64,000 nucleotides of DNA, taken from Aphrophora alni (Eukaryota; Arthropoda; Insecta; Hemiptera; Aphrophoridae). Positions 21,546 to 33,799 of this stretch are shown here, piece after piece (the stretch's first letter is position 1; every line of letters begins with the position of its first letter). The stretch is from the NCBI GenBank assembly GCA_963513935.1, contig OY740765.1:147895830-147959829 (forward strand), read 5' to 3'. The notes under the pieces were generated by a model. It ran no database searches. It was not told where the DNA came from and saw only the letters and a program-made list of their open reading frames with translations. Made by a program: the position numbers and the translations under genes.

Positions 21546-23600
21546 CAAAAAACATATCATCAACTTAAAATGATATATAGAACATAAACAGAAATCATAT
21601 CTCAACATGGTTTCAACACAACATAATATCCTTTGTAAAACAAACATATACAATAATCAAATTTTCACGTATTAAATCATTACAAGACAAACATTACAAA
21701 GTCATTTTCCAATAAGGTTTTAATACAACATAATATTGTTCATGACACATCAAAATAAAGAAATCAAATGTCAAGTATCAAATCATATTACAAGACATAC
21801 ATCACAAAATTATTTTTTACAAAGTTTCAACACAACATAATATTGTTCAATTGCAGAAAGTGATACATAAACATCACAAAGCAAATCATTCATGACATAT
21901 CAAAACATAAATTTGTCAAATGTATCATATCAAATCATATTACAAGACATCTAGCACAAATCATTTTCAAATTGTACCATGGTCATAACAGAAAATATTA
22001 GAACATAATATATGTGAACAAAAATAATCATAAAATCATATCATAGTACAAACGATATTTAACAGCATGACACAAATTAGACATGATATGTCAAAACATA
22101 ATAAAATGTGCATAACATAGGATTATTATTAATTTTTTATATTGTTACAACAGAAGAAAAAAGGTATACCATAATACATGTGAACAACAGATATAATCAT
22201 CAAGTCATAGACAAACAAAGTTTAGTAAAATTTTTATATCATAAAATTCAAACATCATATATTAGCACCAAGCTCAAAATACAACATTACACTTGTTCAT
22301 TAGTAAAATCAACTATTATTATTTCAAATTACAATTTTTATAATTTACTTATTCACCATCATAAAGTCATTTTCATTTATCATCCTTGTTACATTTTTAA
22401 AAAATCAAAATATGATAACAATCATATTGAAGAAATTGGTCTCATTTTAGATGAGAGTGTTCCAGATGATGACAACCACATTTTGACCTGCAAAATCTAC
22501 TTTAATGTAACAATCTCGATGAAAAAGACATGGAAGGATTATCAGTGACCGTGTGCTTGAAAATGTTTATAAAAAATTGCATGAACAAATATAAAAATAT
22601 ATTACAGCATAAGAAACATAAATCAATGAAGTATTTTTTAAGTCATTATTTTACAGTAAATGTACAGTAAAATTTTATTACTTTAGCAAATCTGTGTGTT
22701 TCTTTTCATAACTTTTATATGTACTTCAAAATTAAAATATAATTGTTAGTTAAATAGTGCTCTACTGTGATTTGTGTATGTTAAAATTATATACGGTACA
22801 GCAATAATCAGTTTTTATCTTCGAAAGTTGTAAGCACATAGACATTTTTATTTTGTTAAACTATATCGCATTCTCTTTGGAATTTATTTACCTTTTTCAC
22901 ATATTTAAAAATAGTACAGGACATTTTAATACACATGTACAGTTAATTTTAATGTATTTTTGGTTTAACCACACTTTTGGCAACCAGCCAGTCCTATGCT
23001 GGGCAAATAAGAGAGCTTCTACTGAACCTCACAAATTTTGAGGGAAAAAAGAAATTCAATAGAGTTTAATAGGCTCTTTTGATTAAAACAGCTCCATAGC
23101 AGTGGCTTAAAACTTTCACTAGCATTTTTTTAATATTATTAATATTTAAAGTATTCTTCAAGACACAATAAAATTAAAGATATATTCTTCTTCAGCATTA
23201 TAAGAGTTGAATATTATAATATTAAATAGTGAAAAATTATAATATTAAATGATTATAGATCTGATTTCTCTTTATTTTGATGTCTAAAATCGTCTCTCAA
23301 AGTTTGACACCTTAATTACTAAATCTTTATTTAATTTTAATCTAGTGCTGTTAAAAAAAATTTTTTTTTGTATACCAAGAGTCAATTTAGCAAATAATTC
23401 ATACATTTAAATACAATTACAAGATGTCTTAAAACAAAAATATCTGAACATAAAATTTGACAAATGCTGTTGACATGGTTATTAAACTTTGCTGACTGGA
23501 TCAACTCAATGTCATCCTCACCTAATGACAGTAGTGCCAGATTCTTACTAGCTAAAACCCCTACTCAACTTCATTCCCAAGCTGGAACCTCAAAGAATGA
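21546..23600. other. AT-rich intergenic sequence
   Basis: To 22100 there are scattered short repeats such as AACATAATATTGTTCA and ATTACAAGACA. A 146-codon open frame at 22108-22548 has no recognisable motif and a composition like the surrounding DNA, so I do not call it a gene. From 22550 to 23600 nothing is identifiable. Confidence 0.4.
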
Positions 23601-23618
23601 AATCAAGTTAATAACTGC

Positions 23619-24560
23619 CTATGTTATAGAATTTGCTCTCTCCTCCTCCTTGTCCTTCTGCACCATCACTTTCTTTATGTATTTTACTATTATTTCCCAC
23701 TTATTAATATTTTCCAACATTTTATCGATAATAATAGTAACACTCAGCATTGTCTCCAAAGGTCCATTCATTTCGACTTTAGATATTTTCCACCTAGGAA
23801 AAATTAACAAATTATGCTCACAGCTGTACCAATAAACCCACAATACTGAGAGTTTGAGCTGTCTCGACTTTAATCTAGTAATTGAAACACCCATGTCCTG
23901 TCAATACTTGTGTAAGTTGGTAGTTCACTTTTCCCTGAACCTCTTTATCCAATCTCTCAAATCTGAGAGAAGTTTTCTTCCCAACTTACTATATTGGTAG
24001 ATTCTGTACATCTTGTCTGCCACTCATCTAGCTTTCCATCTGTTATATTATTACTGTATGTGACTTACATCTCATACAGGGCGACCCTTTCCTCAACAAA
24101 AACATGAATAGGAAGTGTATCTGGTAATACCATTACACCATTATTTTCACTGTATATTGTAAGAAATAGTTTTCTTTGGATTTTCTCTAACATAATTTTA
24201 TATTTTTTGGTCTCTAACATGTCATTCCAAATTATGCACTATATAAAAATATTGAGTACACTGACATCATTTGCGCACATTTCCTATTTGTCCCAGTACC
24301 ACCTATGTTGACATGAGAGCTCCAAGGTTTTTTATTACCTTTTCTGCCTGAACTACAGTTTTTCTAATGTGATCTGTCATTCTTATATTATAGTCAAAAT
24401 CTATATCGAACTTTTTTTAAGTCTTTCCTGTACTTATAGATGTATTGTCCACATTTGCAGTAATATCCCGAAGAGATCTTCTTGCTACTAAAAGCAATGT
24501 CTCATATTTCCTGTGGGGCAAACTGTTTATTGGAGCATCTGAGTAAATTTATTTTACGCA
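23619..24560 (-). pseudogene. Non-LTR retrotransposon (R1/I-like) ORF2 C-terminal relic
   Basis: On the - strand, from 24560 downward, one reads ETLLLVARRSLRDITANVD, then FDYNIRMTDHIRKTVVQAEK with VIKNLGAL. These are the end of the reverse transcriptase/thumb region of insect R1/I-type LINEs. The trace continues through several stops to LLSDLRDWIKR and to the last piece (23894-23619). That piece keeps the layout of the C-terminal Cys-rich motif (AEHT-F-CPRW in relatives, CEHNLLIFPRW here), followed by IIVKYIKKVMVQKDKEEE as in the family's end. Key Cys residues are partly lost. The protein would have copied LINE RNA at its target; this copy is dead. Confidence 0.75.
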
Positions 24561-24708
24561 CGAAAAGATACATTAACAATCAAAGCATGAATTTATTTTG
24601 GTGTAAATAAAACCTGTGTACAGTTAACAGAAAAAGTGATCATAACATTAAGATACAAAATAAGTGAATGTGTAATGTTTTGTTGAACATTAGAAATGGT
24701 GATATAAA

Positions 24709-25860
24709 TTTTTTTTTTTTTTTAACAATATGTTTATTTTACCTCCTAAATGAGTTACAGGGATTATCTAAATCACACTTTCTTGTACCCAAAATGGTAG
24801 ATATACTCTAATTCAACAAAATATTTCAGACCTTTTTCCTAATAATACTTACAAACATACAAGAATTGTTTGTTTATTAGTATCAAGATTAAAAGAAATA
24901 GAGTTATGGGTTTGGGATTTAAGCCCCTAGCATGGTGGTTTTTGTAGACTATTGTACACTACTGTGCCATTAAAGAGCCCCCTAGATTAGCAGATTAGTC
25001 CCATCAATAAATTTCACTAAATTACTAACCGGGTATCATACAAGAGGTCTGCAGAAGATTTAACGCCAAATAACTTTAACCTCCTACAAGTTGAGCTACA
25101 GAATAAAACATTAAATACCTGGCAGTTTCATTTTTTAACCCACATAGTCTACACAGTGGGTCCCTACCCTTTAAATGCTTTCTAAGTCCACAGTGTCTCG
25201 TTAAAAGACCTGTGACCTTGATCAATAGTCCCACACTCATCCTTCATCAATATTTTACTATAATGTACCCTTATAGAACCTTACATCTTTTCTGGTGTTT
25301 TAAGATAATCTGCATGTTGATGACCACCTAACCAAGCACATCAAAATCTATAACGCCAGCTCAGGTCCAACAAACTTTATTGCGGATCCTTCCTTAGCCA
25401 GCTTGTCAGTTTTATTGTTACCGTAGATGCCCTGGTGTCCTAGAATCCACTGCAAGGGTACTCGGTTCATTTAATATGAATAGCTTGTTGAAGTTTTCAA
25501 GGCATTTTAAAACCAGTTTGGAGTTTACAATAAGACCTACAAGTGCTTTAGTATCAGCTTGACTGTCAGTGTAAATATGAATAAGAGTTTTACTGTAGCC
25601 TTAGATTTTTCAGTATACAGTGATTCTTGCCAAGCATTTTAGCCTAAAATACATTAGAAAATGGGCCATGGGTATCATACACTTCACCCTAGTTCTCAAC
25701 TCCTACATATTTAAAGTTCAGAAACCATCAGTGTACCATACAAACTCTCCAATATTACCTATCTCTCTCTGTCTTCTTCCCAATAAGTAAATTCTGCCTT
25801 GAAGGATTTGGTAACTGAATATTATGAACCGTCTTATCAGAGCCCATTTGTAGGAGTGGG
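24709..25860 (-). pseudogene. LINE with RNase H domain, 3' part, with A tail
   Basis: The - strand carries IYTDSQADTKALVG (about 25580-25535) and LQWILGHQGIYGNNKTDKLA with KEGSA (about 25460-25375). These are the RNase H1 segments found after the RT in I/Jockey-type LINEs: the D of YTDSQ, GH and the D-LA segment correspond to catalytic and conserved positions. Downstream is GLLTRHCGLRKHLKG-PLCRL, then CGLKNETA, the usual C-terminal Cys motif. The sequence runs into 15 T at 24709-24723, an A tail on the - strand, which fits the 3' end of the insertion. Several stops and frameshifts disable it. Its position upstream of a different LINE's RT shows these are two separate insertions. Confidence 0.8.
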
Positions 25861-25910
25861 TCGCTGATAATCTTCATATACTATTAAATAAATAAATGAA
25901 ACGTACAATA

Positions 25911-28040
25911 TTTTGTACATTTCTCGAATTTTATTGAGTCTTGCCAATCATGGTTTCACCAGTTATGGCATTTACGAGGCATCTTAACACAGACTAAGGA
26001 AAATATTAAAAAGCAAACAATTTAGGACAATACCATTACTTGTGGTATAAAATAAACTTCAGGCAGAAGGTTGGGGGGGGGAGGTGTGGAAGGGAACTAT
26101 TGTGTTCGGGTTTCATTTAACATGGAGTTCTATCAAGTACCTTCATATTAAATTATATTAAATAAACTAATTCCATCTCAACATATTTTAAATGTCAACA
26201 GTAGCTCAAAATATTTAGATATTAATACTTACATGTATTGTCTTCCTCTTCAGCGTAATTAATGAGAGGAACGTTCCTCTTCGGATATTGACGCCTGCTT
26301 GATATTTCTTACGCTAGACAATAAATCAGCAACAATTCAGATATTTGTTTAGTTTGTTGAGTAAAAGGAACCTGCTTACAATAATTTTTATTTTTACAAA
26401 GTGTTTAATACATAAGTTGTGATTAACAAAATAATCCCAAATAAATATTGTATCAACTTTCTCATACACCCAAAAATAATTTTTGTCAACTCCCTGAAAA
26501 TGATTATTCTACTTGAGGGAAACAAACAAATTACAATAATTAGATTTTTGAGGCCACCTGAGTCCAAAAACATGGTGTTTGGAATGATGTTTGTCTGTTG
26601 TCTGTAAAGTTCTCTACATCCCAAACATGTGGAGCGATTTTATTCACATTTGATATGTGAGCATTTTTTAGTCATATTTTCGGGGAAATTTTGCTTTTCA
26701 TGTTGTTGATAACTCAAAATTTTGGGGTAGCTACATAAAATTACGATTTTCCATATTGAACTCCAATGAATTTGATCTTTTTATCTTTCTTGTTGATTAA
26801 AGGCAAAAAACCTCTTGTTCATCCATTGGCTTATACAAAAAAAGAAGATAAAATCAAATAAAAATCTCAAACACTCCAATGTCTGGTCAGAAAAGAACAA
26901 GAGTTGGTTAAGAGAGACCTAACAGGAAAGATAAAAACAGAGTTCCAACGCAAGATTTCATGGGGAAAAAAATGTAGATCCAGCTAAGTTTCTCGACGTT
27001 GTCACACCTGACTTTATATAGTGAGCCCCTGAAGGTGATTTTGATAAAATGTTCCATAAGTATACCGTTTAGAACCCAAATAAAATGAATTGGTCACTAT
27101 CTCTCCAATAAATTACAGTTTGTGAGTTTTCAGTAAAAACTACAACAAAATCAGCCAAGGGGGCTATTAATAAGTGATTTCTTACAATTAGCTTTACTGA
27201 TTTCATTCAAATTTGAGTTCCTACTATCTGTTTTTATTAAATATACAATATCTACATAATGGTATTTCTTATGGATTATAAGCTGAAGTGGCTACATATT
27301 AGATAAACTGAACAATGTTTTAGGTTGTGGTTGTTTGGACGTATTGATCAAACTTTCTACACCTTGATATCTGAAAGCACAAGATTCATCATTACATCTA
27401 AGAACGCATACGGTAGTCAAAGGTAACGCCTTCTGTTAGTAAAATATTTTCTGCAAAACATCACCGAGTTTCGGGTTTATTTACACGTGTCACAACAGAT
27501 TGAAGGTGTTGATATCTCTGATGGAACTGATTAGAAATTTTCTGGGTCTTCCAAAACAAGTTTAAACTATAAATTATTATTATTACACGATCTCTTCGGG
27601 TTTTAGTCTTTATTTAAATCAAATTGAATCAACAATTCCCAAGTTATCCCTGTACAGGTAATTTGAAATACAAAATATTATACACATTTTGTTAAAACAT
27701 ATAACAGGCCTATAGTGGCAGGTCATTTTTTAAATCTTTTATAAAAACTTAAAATTTGATGCATTTTCTGTAGCGATTTTTCGTACCTTCCCATTGTTGA
27801 ATAAAGTTAAACATTTGGTCATAGTATAGGAAGTGTAAACGGTAAGACAAGATATAGTTCTTGTATTTAATATAATGTTACAAGAGCTACAAACTTGGGA
27901 AATTAATTTTATTGTAGTTTCTATTTATTATACATAAAGAATGTTTATGAGGCTCTACTGCTAGAGTCGAGCCTATCCAAAAATTTAATATTCAGTAAAT
28001 GAATCAAAACAAAGCACAATTCAAACAGAACGGTTCATAG
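25911..28040 (-). repeat. Tandem unit 1 (2130 bp) with Penelope-like tail
   Basis: First of two almost identical head-to-tail units with a period of 2142 bp. On the - strand its end (about 25990 to 25911) reads GCCTCGTAAATGCCATAACT, then GGTGAAACCATGATTGGCAA. This matches the layout of the tail of the Penelope-like element at 18.3 kb (GCCTCGTCAATGCC...GAAACCGTGGTCGGC). No RT or endonuclease coding sequence is recognisable; a 76-codon frame (26394-26624) is present in both units but has no family motif. A G8 tract lies near 26073. Confidence 0.85.
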
Positions 28041-28052
28041 TTTCAACATAAG
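28041..28052. other. 12-bp spacer between tandem units
   Basis: TTTCAACATAAG separates the two 2130-bp units and is not part of either. Confidence 0.85.
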
Positions 28053-30182
28053 TTTTGTACATTTCTCGAATTTTATTGAGTCTTGCCAATCATGGTTTCA
28101 CCAGTTATGGCATTTACGAGGCATCTTAACACAGACTAAGGAAAATATTAAAAAGCAAACAATTTAGGACAATACCATTACTTGTGGTATAAAATAAACT
28201 TCAGGCAGAAGGTTGGGGGGGGGAGGTGTGGAAGGGAACTATTGTGTTCGGGTTTCATTTAACATGGAGTTCTATCAAGTACCTTCATATTAAATTATAT
28301 TAAATAAACTAATTCCATCTCAACATATTTTAAATGTCAACAGTAGCTCAAAATATTTAGATATTAATACTTACATGTATCGTCTTCCTCTTCAGCGTAA
28401 TTAATGAGAGGAACGTTCCTCTTCGGATATTGACGCCTGCTTGATATTTCTTACGCTAGACAATAAATCAGCAACAATTCAGATATTTGTTTAGTTTGTT
28501 GAGTAAAAGGAACCTGCTTACAATAATTTTTATTTTTACAAAGTGTTTAATACATAAGTTGTGATTAACAAAATAATCCCAAATAAATATTGTATCAACT
28601 TTCTCATACACCCAAAAATAATTTTTGTCAACTCCCTGAAAATGATTATTCTACTTGAGGGAAACAAACAAATTACAATAATTAGATTTTTGAGGCCACC
28701 TGAGTCCAAAAACATGGTGTTTGGAATGATGTTTGTCTGTTGTCTGTAAAGTTCTCTACATCCCAAACATGTGGAGCGATTTTATTCACATTTGATATGT
28801 GAGCATTTTTTAGTCATATTTTCGGGGAAATTTTGCTTTTCATGTTGTTGATAACTCAAAATTTTGGGGTAGCTACATAAAATTACGATTTTCCATATTG
28901 AACTCCAATGAATTTGATCTTTTTATCTTTCTTGTTGATTAAAGGCAAAAAACCTCTTGTTCATCCATTGGCTTATACAAAAAAAGAAGATAAAATCAAA
29001 TAAAAATCTCAAACACTCCAATGTCTGGTCAGAAAAGAACAAGAGTTGGTTAAGAGAGACCTAACAGGAAAGATAAAAACAGAGTTCCAACGCAAGATTT
29101 CATGGGGAAAAAAATGTAGATCCAGCTAAGTTTCTCGACGTTGTCACACCTGACTTTATATAGTGAGCCCCTGAAGGTGATTTTGATAAAATGTTCCATA
29201 AGTATACCGTTTAGAACCCAAATAAAATGAATTGGTCACTATCTCTCCAATAAATTACAGTTTGTGAGTTTTCAGTAAAAACTACAACAAAATCAGCCAA
29301 GGGGGCTATTAATAAGTGATTTCTTACAATTAGCTTTACTGATTTCATTCAAATTTGAGTTCCTACTATCTGTTTTTATTGAATATACAATATCTACATA
29401 ATGGTATTTCTTATGGATTATAAGCTGAAGTGGCTACATATTAGATAAACTGAACAATGTTTTAGGTTGTGGTTGTTTGGACGTATTGATCAAACTTTCT
29501 ACACCTTGATATCTGAAAGCACAAGATTCATCATTACATCTAAGAACGCATACGGTAGTCAAAGGTAACGCCTTCTGTTAGTAAAATATTTTCTGCAAAA
29601 CATCACCGAGTTTCGGGTTTATTTACACGTGTCACAACAGATTGAAGGTGTTGATATCTCTGATGGAACTGATTAGAAATTTTCTGGGTCTTCCAAAACA
29701 AGTTTAAACTATAAATTATTATTATTACACGATCTCTTCGGGTTTTAGTCTTTATTTAAATCAAATTGAATCAACAATTCCCAAGTTATCCCTGTACAGG
29801 TAATTTGAAATACAAAATATTATACACATTTTGTTAAAACATATAACAGGCCTATAGTGGCAGGTCATTTTTTAAATCTTTTATAAAAACTTAAAATTTG
29901 ATGCATTTTCTGTAGCGATTTTTCGTACCTTCCCATTGTTGAATAAAGTTAAACATTTGGTCATAGTATAGGAAGTGTAAACGGTAAGACAAGATATAGT
30001 TCTTGTATTTAATATAATGTTACAAGAGCTACAAACTTGGGAAATTAATTTTATTGTAGTTTCTATTTATTATACATAAAGAATGTTTATGAGGCTCTAC
30101 TGCTAGAGTCGAGCCTATCCAAAAATTTAATATTCAGTAAATGAATCAAAACAAAGCACAATTCAAACAGAACGGTTCATAG
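28053..30182 (-). repeat. Tandem unit 2 (2130 bp) with Penelope-like tail
   Basis: Second unit, collinear with 25911-28040 at a constant offset of 2142. I noticed only two substitutions by eye: T to C near 28381 and A to G near 29381. So the units are about 99.9% identical, with no visible indel. The right boundary is sharp at GGTTCATAG, after which TGTTGTTG replaces the spacer sequence. Confidence 0.9.
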
Positions 30183-30750
30183 TGTTGTTGTAGTACGTAT
30201 GTATGTATTTTATCAGCGAGAACTTTGAATTTCATTCTTGCGTAAAAGCTATACTAATCTTGCCTTCCTTATGTTTTTAGTTCGTAGCATATTTATGTGG
30301 TTTTATTTGTTACAAAAAATTGTTTTTTATTTATTATAGAACATTTGAAGGGTCACCCACACTTCGGTCAAATTAAAAGTATGATAAGCCACATGTACTG
30401 CCAATAAAAAAACTTCACAGATGGCAGATCAGTTCATTTTTTGCTATCTCACAATTGACTATTGTAATGAAAGAATCATGAGTAGTGAAGTACCGAAGGA
30501 AAATACTTTTTGACTTTAATAAAAGTGATGTTTTTGACGTAAACGCGCTTTTTGAAGATTCAAGGATGTAAGCGTAACTAAGTATAGCAGCCTTTTTCTT
30601 TTCAGTTTTGTAAGTTACCAAATATAAACTCTCTTTAAATAAAAAGTGTTGTAATAAGTATCAGTTAAGCTACTTTTATAACCAGGCTGTTGGAATTTCC
30701 ATATAAATAATCGTGTGGTTAACCATGTTCTGCACTTTCCGAAAGTATTT
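30183..30750. other. Non-coding, nothing identified
   Basis: Mixed AT-rich sequence between the tandem units and the hAT-type element. Short frames on both strands lack recognisable motifs. Its right edge carries the left copy of the 8-bp target duplication. Confidence 0.35.
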
Positions 30751-30758
30751 CTATTGTG

Positions 30759-31315
30759 CAGTGGCGGCGATAAGAACCGGCGGGCCCGCCCGCAAGTTTG
30801 TTCATCGCCCCCTCCCCCTTAGAACGCACGCAATAAACCGACCGTACCGTTCCGAAATTCGACTACAACTAAGGAGTCACCAATATGAAAGTTTATTTGT
30901 TGACCTGATACCTGATGCTATTTTTAAATTTTAATCTTCCCCTTCCGGACCGGATGTTTATCTTTTCGCCGGCCGGCGCCGGTGAGTCACCGCGATGCGC
31001 GACGTAGCGATAGCTGTATTACTTATCGGCCAACGATAAACAATACATATACTTCGTATCATGATATTAAATAATAAATACTGCTCTCTAAAAAATAATG
31101 GTTATTGCCGTTTTGGATGCACGATGCACAATCTTGTCTGAAGACATTTTACCTTATTTTAGTAATTTCTTGACAAAACTCATAAAAATATTGTTATGAT
31201 AGGGGGGCCCGTGTGGCAGGGCCAGTCGCGGGTCCGGGTCTCGTTAAAATTTCCCGAAAAATCCCGGTCAAGGCTCACGCCCCCCCAGCTCGCGGGCCCG
31301 TTATCGCCGCCACTG
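30759..31315. mobile_element. Non-autonomous hAT-type element (557 bp)
   Basis: The ends are inverted: CAGTGGCGGCGATAA at the left and TTATCGCCGCCACTG at the right, a 15-bp perfect terminal repeat followed by further imperfect complementarity in GGGCCCGC. CAGTGGCGG is a typical hAT-type terminus. The 8-bp sequence CTATTGTG lies at both sides (30751-30758 and 31316-31323), the diagnostic target-duplication length of hAT transposition. The interior is much GC-richer than its surroundings and encodes nothing recognisable, so it depended on a transposase elsewhere. Confidence 0.93.
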
Positions 31316-31399
31316 CTATTGTGGGTTACCTATACCACCTTCTAAAACAAATAACTGAGAATAATGATGCAATCATGTCAACGAGACTGCTTATAGCAC

Positions 31400-31870
31400 T
31401 GATCTCTATTTAGGAGAGGATAGGCCTGTACAAATTGAAGTGGAAATAGCAGAAGAAGAGAAGACAGGATTACAACCTATGCCTACAGAAGTGCCTGTGA
31501 AAGAAGTTAAAAAATAAAGGAAAGTCAAATAAAAATAAATTTAAACTTCTGTTAAAGGGAAGAAGTATGAAAGCAGATGTATTGGTGATTACTGCAAATG
31601 TCCAAAACAAAATGCTTTGAAAAGCTAAACAAGAAGGACAAACAAATATTTAAAGAATTTTGGAGCTATGGAAACTACGACCTACAAAATTCTCACTTAC
31701 ATGGTCGAATAAAAATATTGACAGTAAAGCGAAGGTACACGAAAAAATAAGAGAGTAAAAGGAACAATACAGTAACTTATACAATATTAAAAGAGTCTGA
31801 AGAAGAAATAGTGTGTAAAAAGGAATTTCTAATTATTAGATGAAAAACCAGAAGAAGTTGTTGAAAATGA
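31400..31870 (+). pseudogene. Relic of Cys-rich insect transposon-associated protein
   Basis: The + strand keeps, across frameshifts, PVQIEVEIAEEEKTGLQPMP (31429 on), DYCKCPKQNALK (about 31590) and LNKKDKQIFKEFWSYGNYDL with QNSHLHGRIK and VKRRYTKK (31626-31750), then VCKKEF. A cysteine pair, an FW-GNYD-QN-HL-G-I helix and a VCKK-F segment recur in many uncharacterised multi-copy insect proteins that I associate with DNA transposons. I cannot name the family. At least two frameshifts and a stop make it a relic; the hAT-type element sits just upstream. Confidence 0.5.
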
Positions 31871-32176
31871 AGGAGAATTAATGATTTGGAAATTTAAGTT
31901 TTATGTCGAATTCGTACATCTCGCTGAATTTGTCTTTTCTAACCTCAAAACATGTCAAGTATTTTGTTGTTTTCCTCTTTTTTGTTTCAAGTAATGAAGG
32001 TTTTCAATTTTCACAAAGAATGACTGAACTGATTTTTATCCTGGCAAGTGACCTGTAGATGTTTTATTGTTCATTGTAAGCCATACAAAAACTTTTTTCA
32101 CTCATAATAAAAAACATGTTAACCCACTAAAAATTTTTTTTTTAATTAAATTTTTTTTTATATGTATCTCATAAGA
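31871..32176. other. Non-coding, nothing identified
   Basis: AT-rich sequence with T tracts near 32139-32160; no feature recognised. Confidence 0.35.
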
Positions 32177-33745
32177 CTCGTACATTTTGAGATATTAAAC
32201 CTTTTTCAGTGTTTTAAAACATCCTGTATATCGAAACAGTAAAAAGCCGAATGACTAAAACTGATAAATTTGTTCATTTAGGAATAATTAAATTTAACGT
32301 TTGAAACGATGTTTCAACGACTTTATTTATTTTTACCTTATCTAATACCAAATTGGAACTTATGTCTGTTGATTTTTAAAATTATTCCTCAGGGATAAAA
32401 TATTAACAGGAAGTACTTCGGCTCTTTAAAAAAACAAACACTTAAATATATCAACTTGTTGGCAAACGTTTCACAGAGTTGCCGCTAGATGTCGTTGTAG
32501 AACGTATCGTCAGTTTTTAACTTAGAATTAATCATAAACAATAAACAATATACATATTTTAGAGTCTATATTATATATATTTATTAAATTTATTTATATA
32601 ATGTATTAAGTTAGTGAAATATTTATTTAAATATTTGAATTCTGAGAAAAAACGTTAATAACTCGACACTCTCACTGTAGTATTACACAGAAGAATCATT
32701 CAGATGGTTTGATGTATTTATGTGATAAATACAAATAACATATTATATACTAAATTTTGAGAGGCTTGGATTCCTCGGAATCCTGAGCACCAATACAAAC
32801 TATTACCAATTCCATAGAAATTACTATTTACTTGTAATTACAACCAAATTTAAGTCAGTTTATATTAACAGCTCACAAACTGCTTATTGACACTAAACTG
32901 TCTAAAACCAAATTGGAACTTATGTCTGTTGATTTTTAAAATTATTTCTCAGGGATAAAATATTAACAGGAAGTACTTCGGCTCTTAAAAAAAACAATTT
33001 ATTTTTATTGTTTTATATATTTAAAAAAATTTCGGTAGATAGGTGGAAAACACTTAAATATATCAACTTGTTGGCAAACGTTTCACAGAGTTGCCGCTAG
33101 ATGTCGTTAAAAAACGTATCGTCAGTTTTTAACTTAAAATTAATTATAAACAATAAAAAATGCACATATTTCAGAGTCTATATTGTATATATATATTTTT
33201 TAATTTATATAATGAATTAAGTTAGTTAAATATTTATTTAAATATTTGAGTTCTGGGGGAAAAAACGTTTATAACTCGACACTCTCACTGAAATATTACA
33301 CAGTAGAATCAATCAGATGTTTTGACGTATTATGTAGACAAGATCAACATTTCTTTTATAATAATTTAATTTTTGAGAGGCTTAGGATTCCTTGTGATCC
33401 TGAGCACCAATACAAACCATTACCAATTGAGTAGAAACCCACAAACTGATTTTTGACACTAAAATGTCCACTTCCCTACACTCGGTGTTGATATCGGCAG
33501 GAAAAACACTGTCCCAAACAATGTTAGTTGTATTTAACAAATTCAAAGTCATAACATTCCTTCCTGATAAAATTTTATATTCGATTTCGTGATTTATCTC
33601 AAAACCATTTACGCTATAACTATGTGTGGTAAATTATATATTGAGCTAACCTACAATTTCCTTAATTTTCCTAACAATAAAATATTGCTTCTGGCACAAT
33701 CCACATTACAATTTATTGTTACAAAACAGCCAGGTGCATACTCGG
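32177..33745 (+). repeat. Composite repeat block, copy 1 (with internal duplication)
   Basis: Non-coding block whose counterpart is at 38155-39175. Within it 32341-32900 and 32908-33470 are tandem relatives: both carry ACCAAATTGGAACTTATGTC, GGGATAAAATATTAACAGGA, GAGTTGCCGCTAGATGTCGT and a GAGAGGCTT...CCTGAGCACCAAT section. The part from 33480 (CTCGGTGTTGATATCGG) to 33745 occurs once. No terminal repeats or coding frames are recognised. Confidence 0.85.
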
Positions 33746-33799
33746 AAAAACGAAATGGAATTTAACTTTTGTTTTATCTAATATGACTAATAAAGAATG

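Noticed and set aside
22108..22548. 146-codon + strand frame
   Set aside because: Composition (Ile, Asn, Lys, Tyr, His rich) equals the surrounding AT-rich DNA, and no family motif is visible.
26394..28766. Identical 76-codon - strand frames in both tandem units
   Set aside because: Identity only reflects the near-perfect duplication; no domain or codon-usage support, and a same-region + strand frame exists as well.
30713..31413. Pro/Arg/Ala-rich frames in the GC-rich island
   Set aside because: The island is a non-coding hAT-type element with defined ends; the frames come from its GC content.
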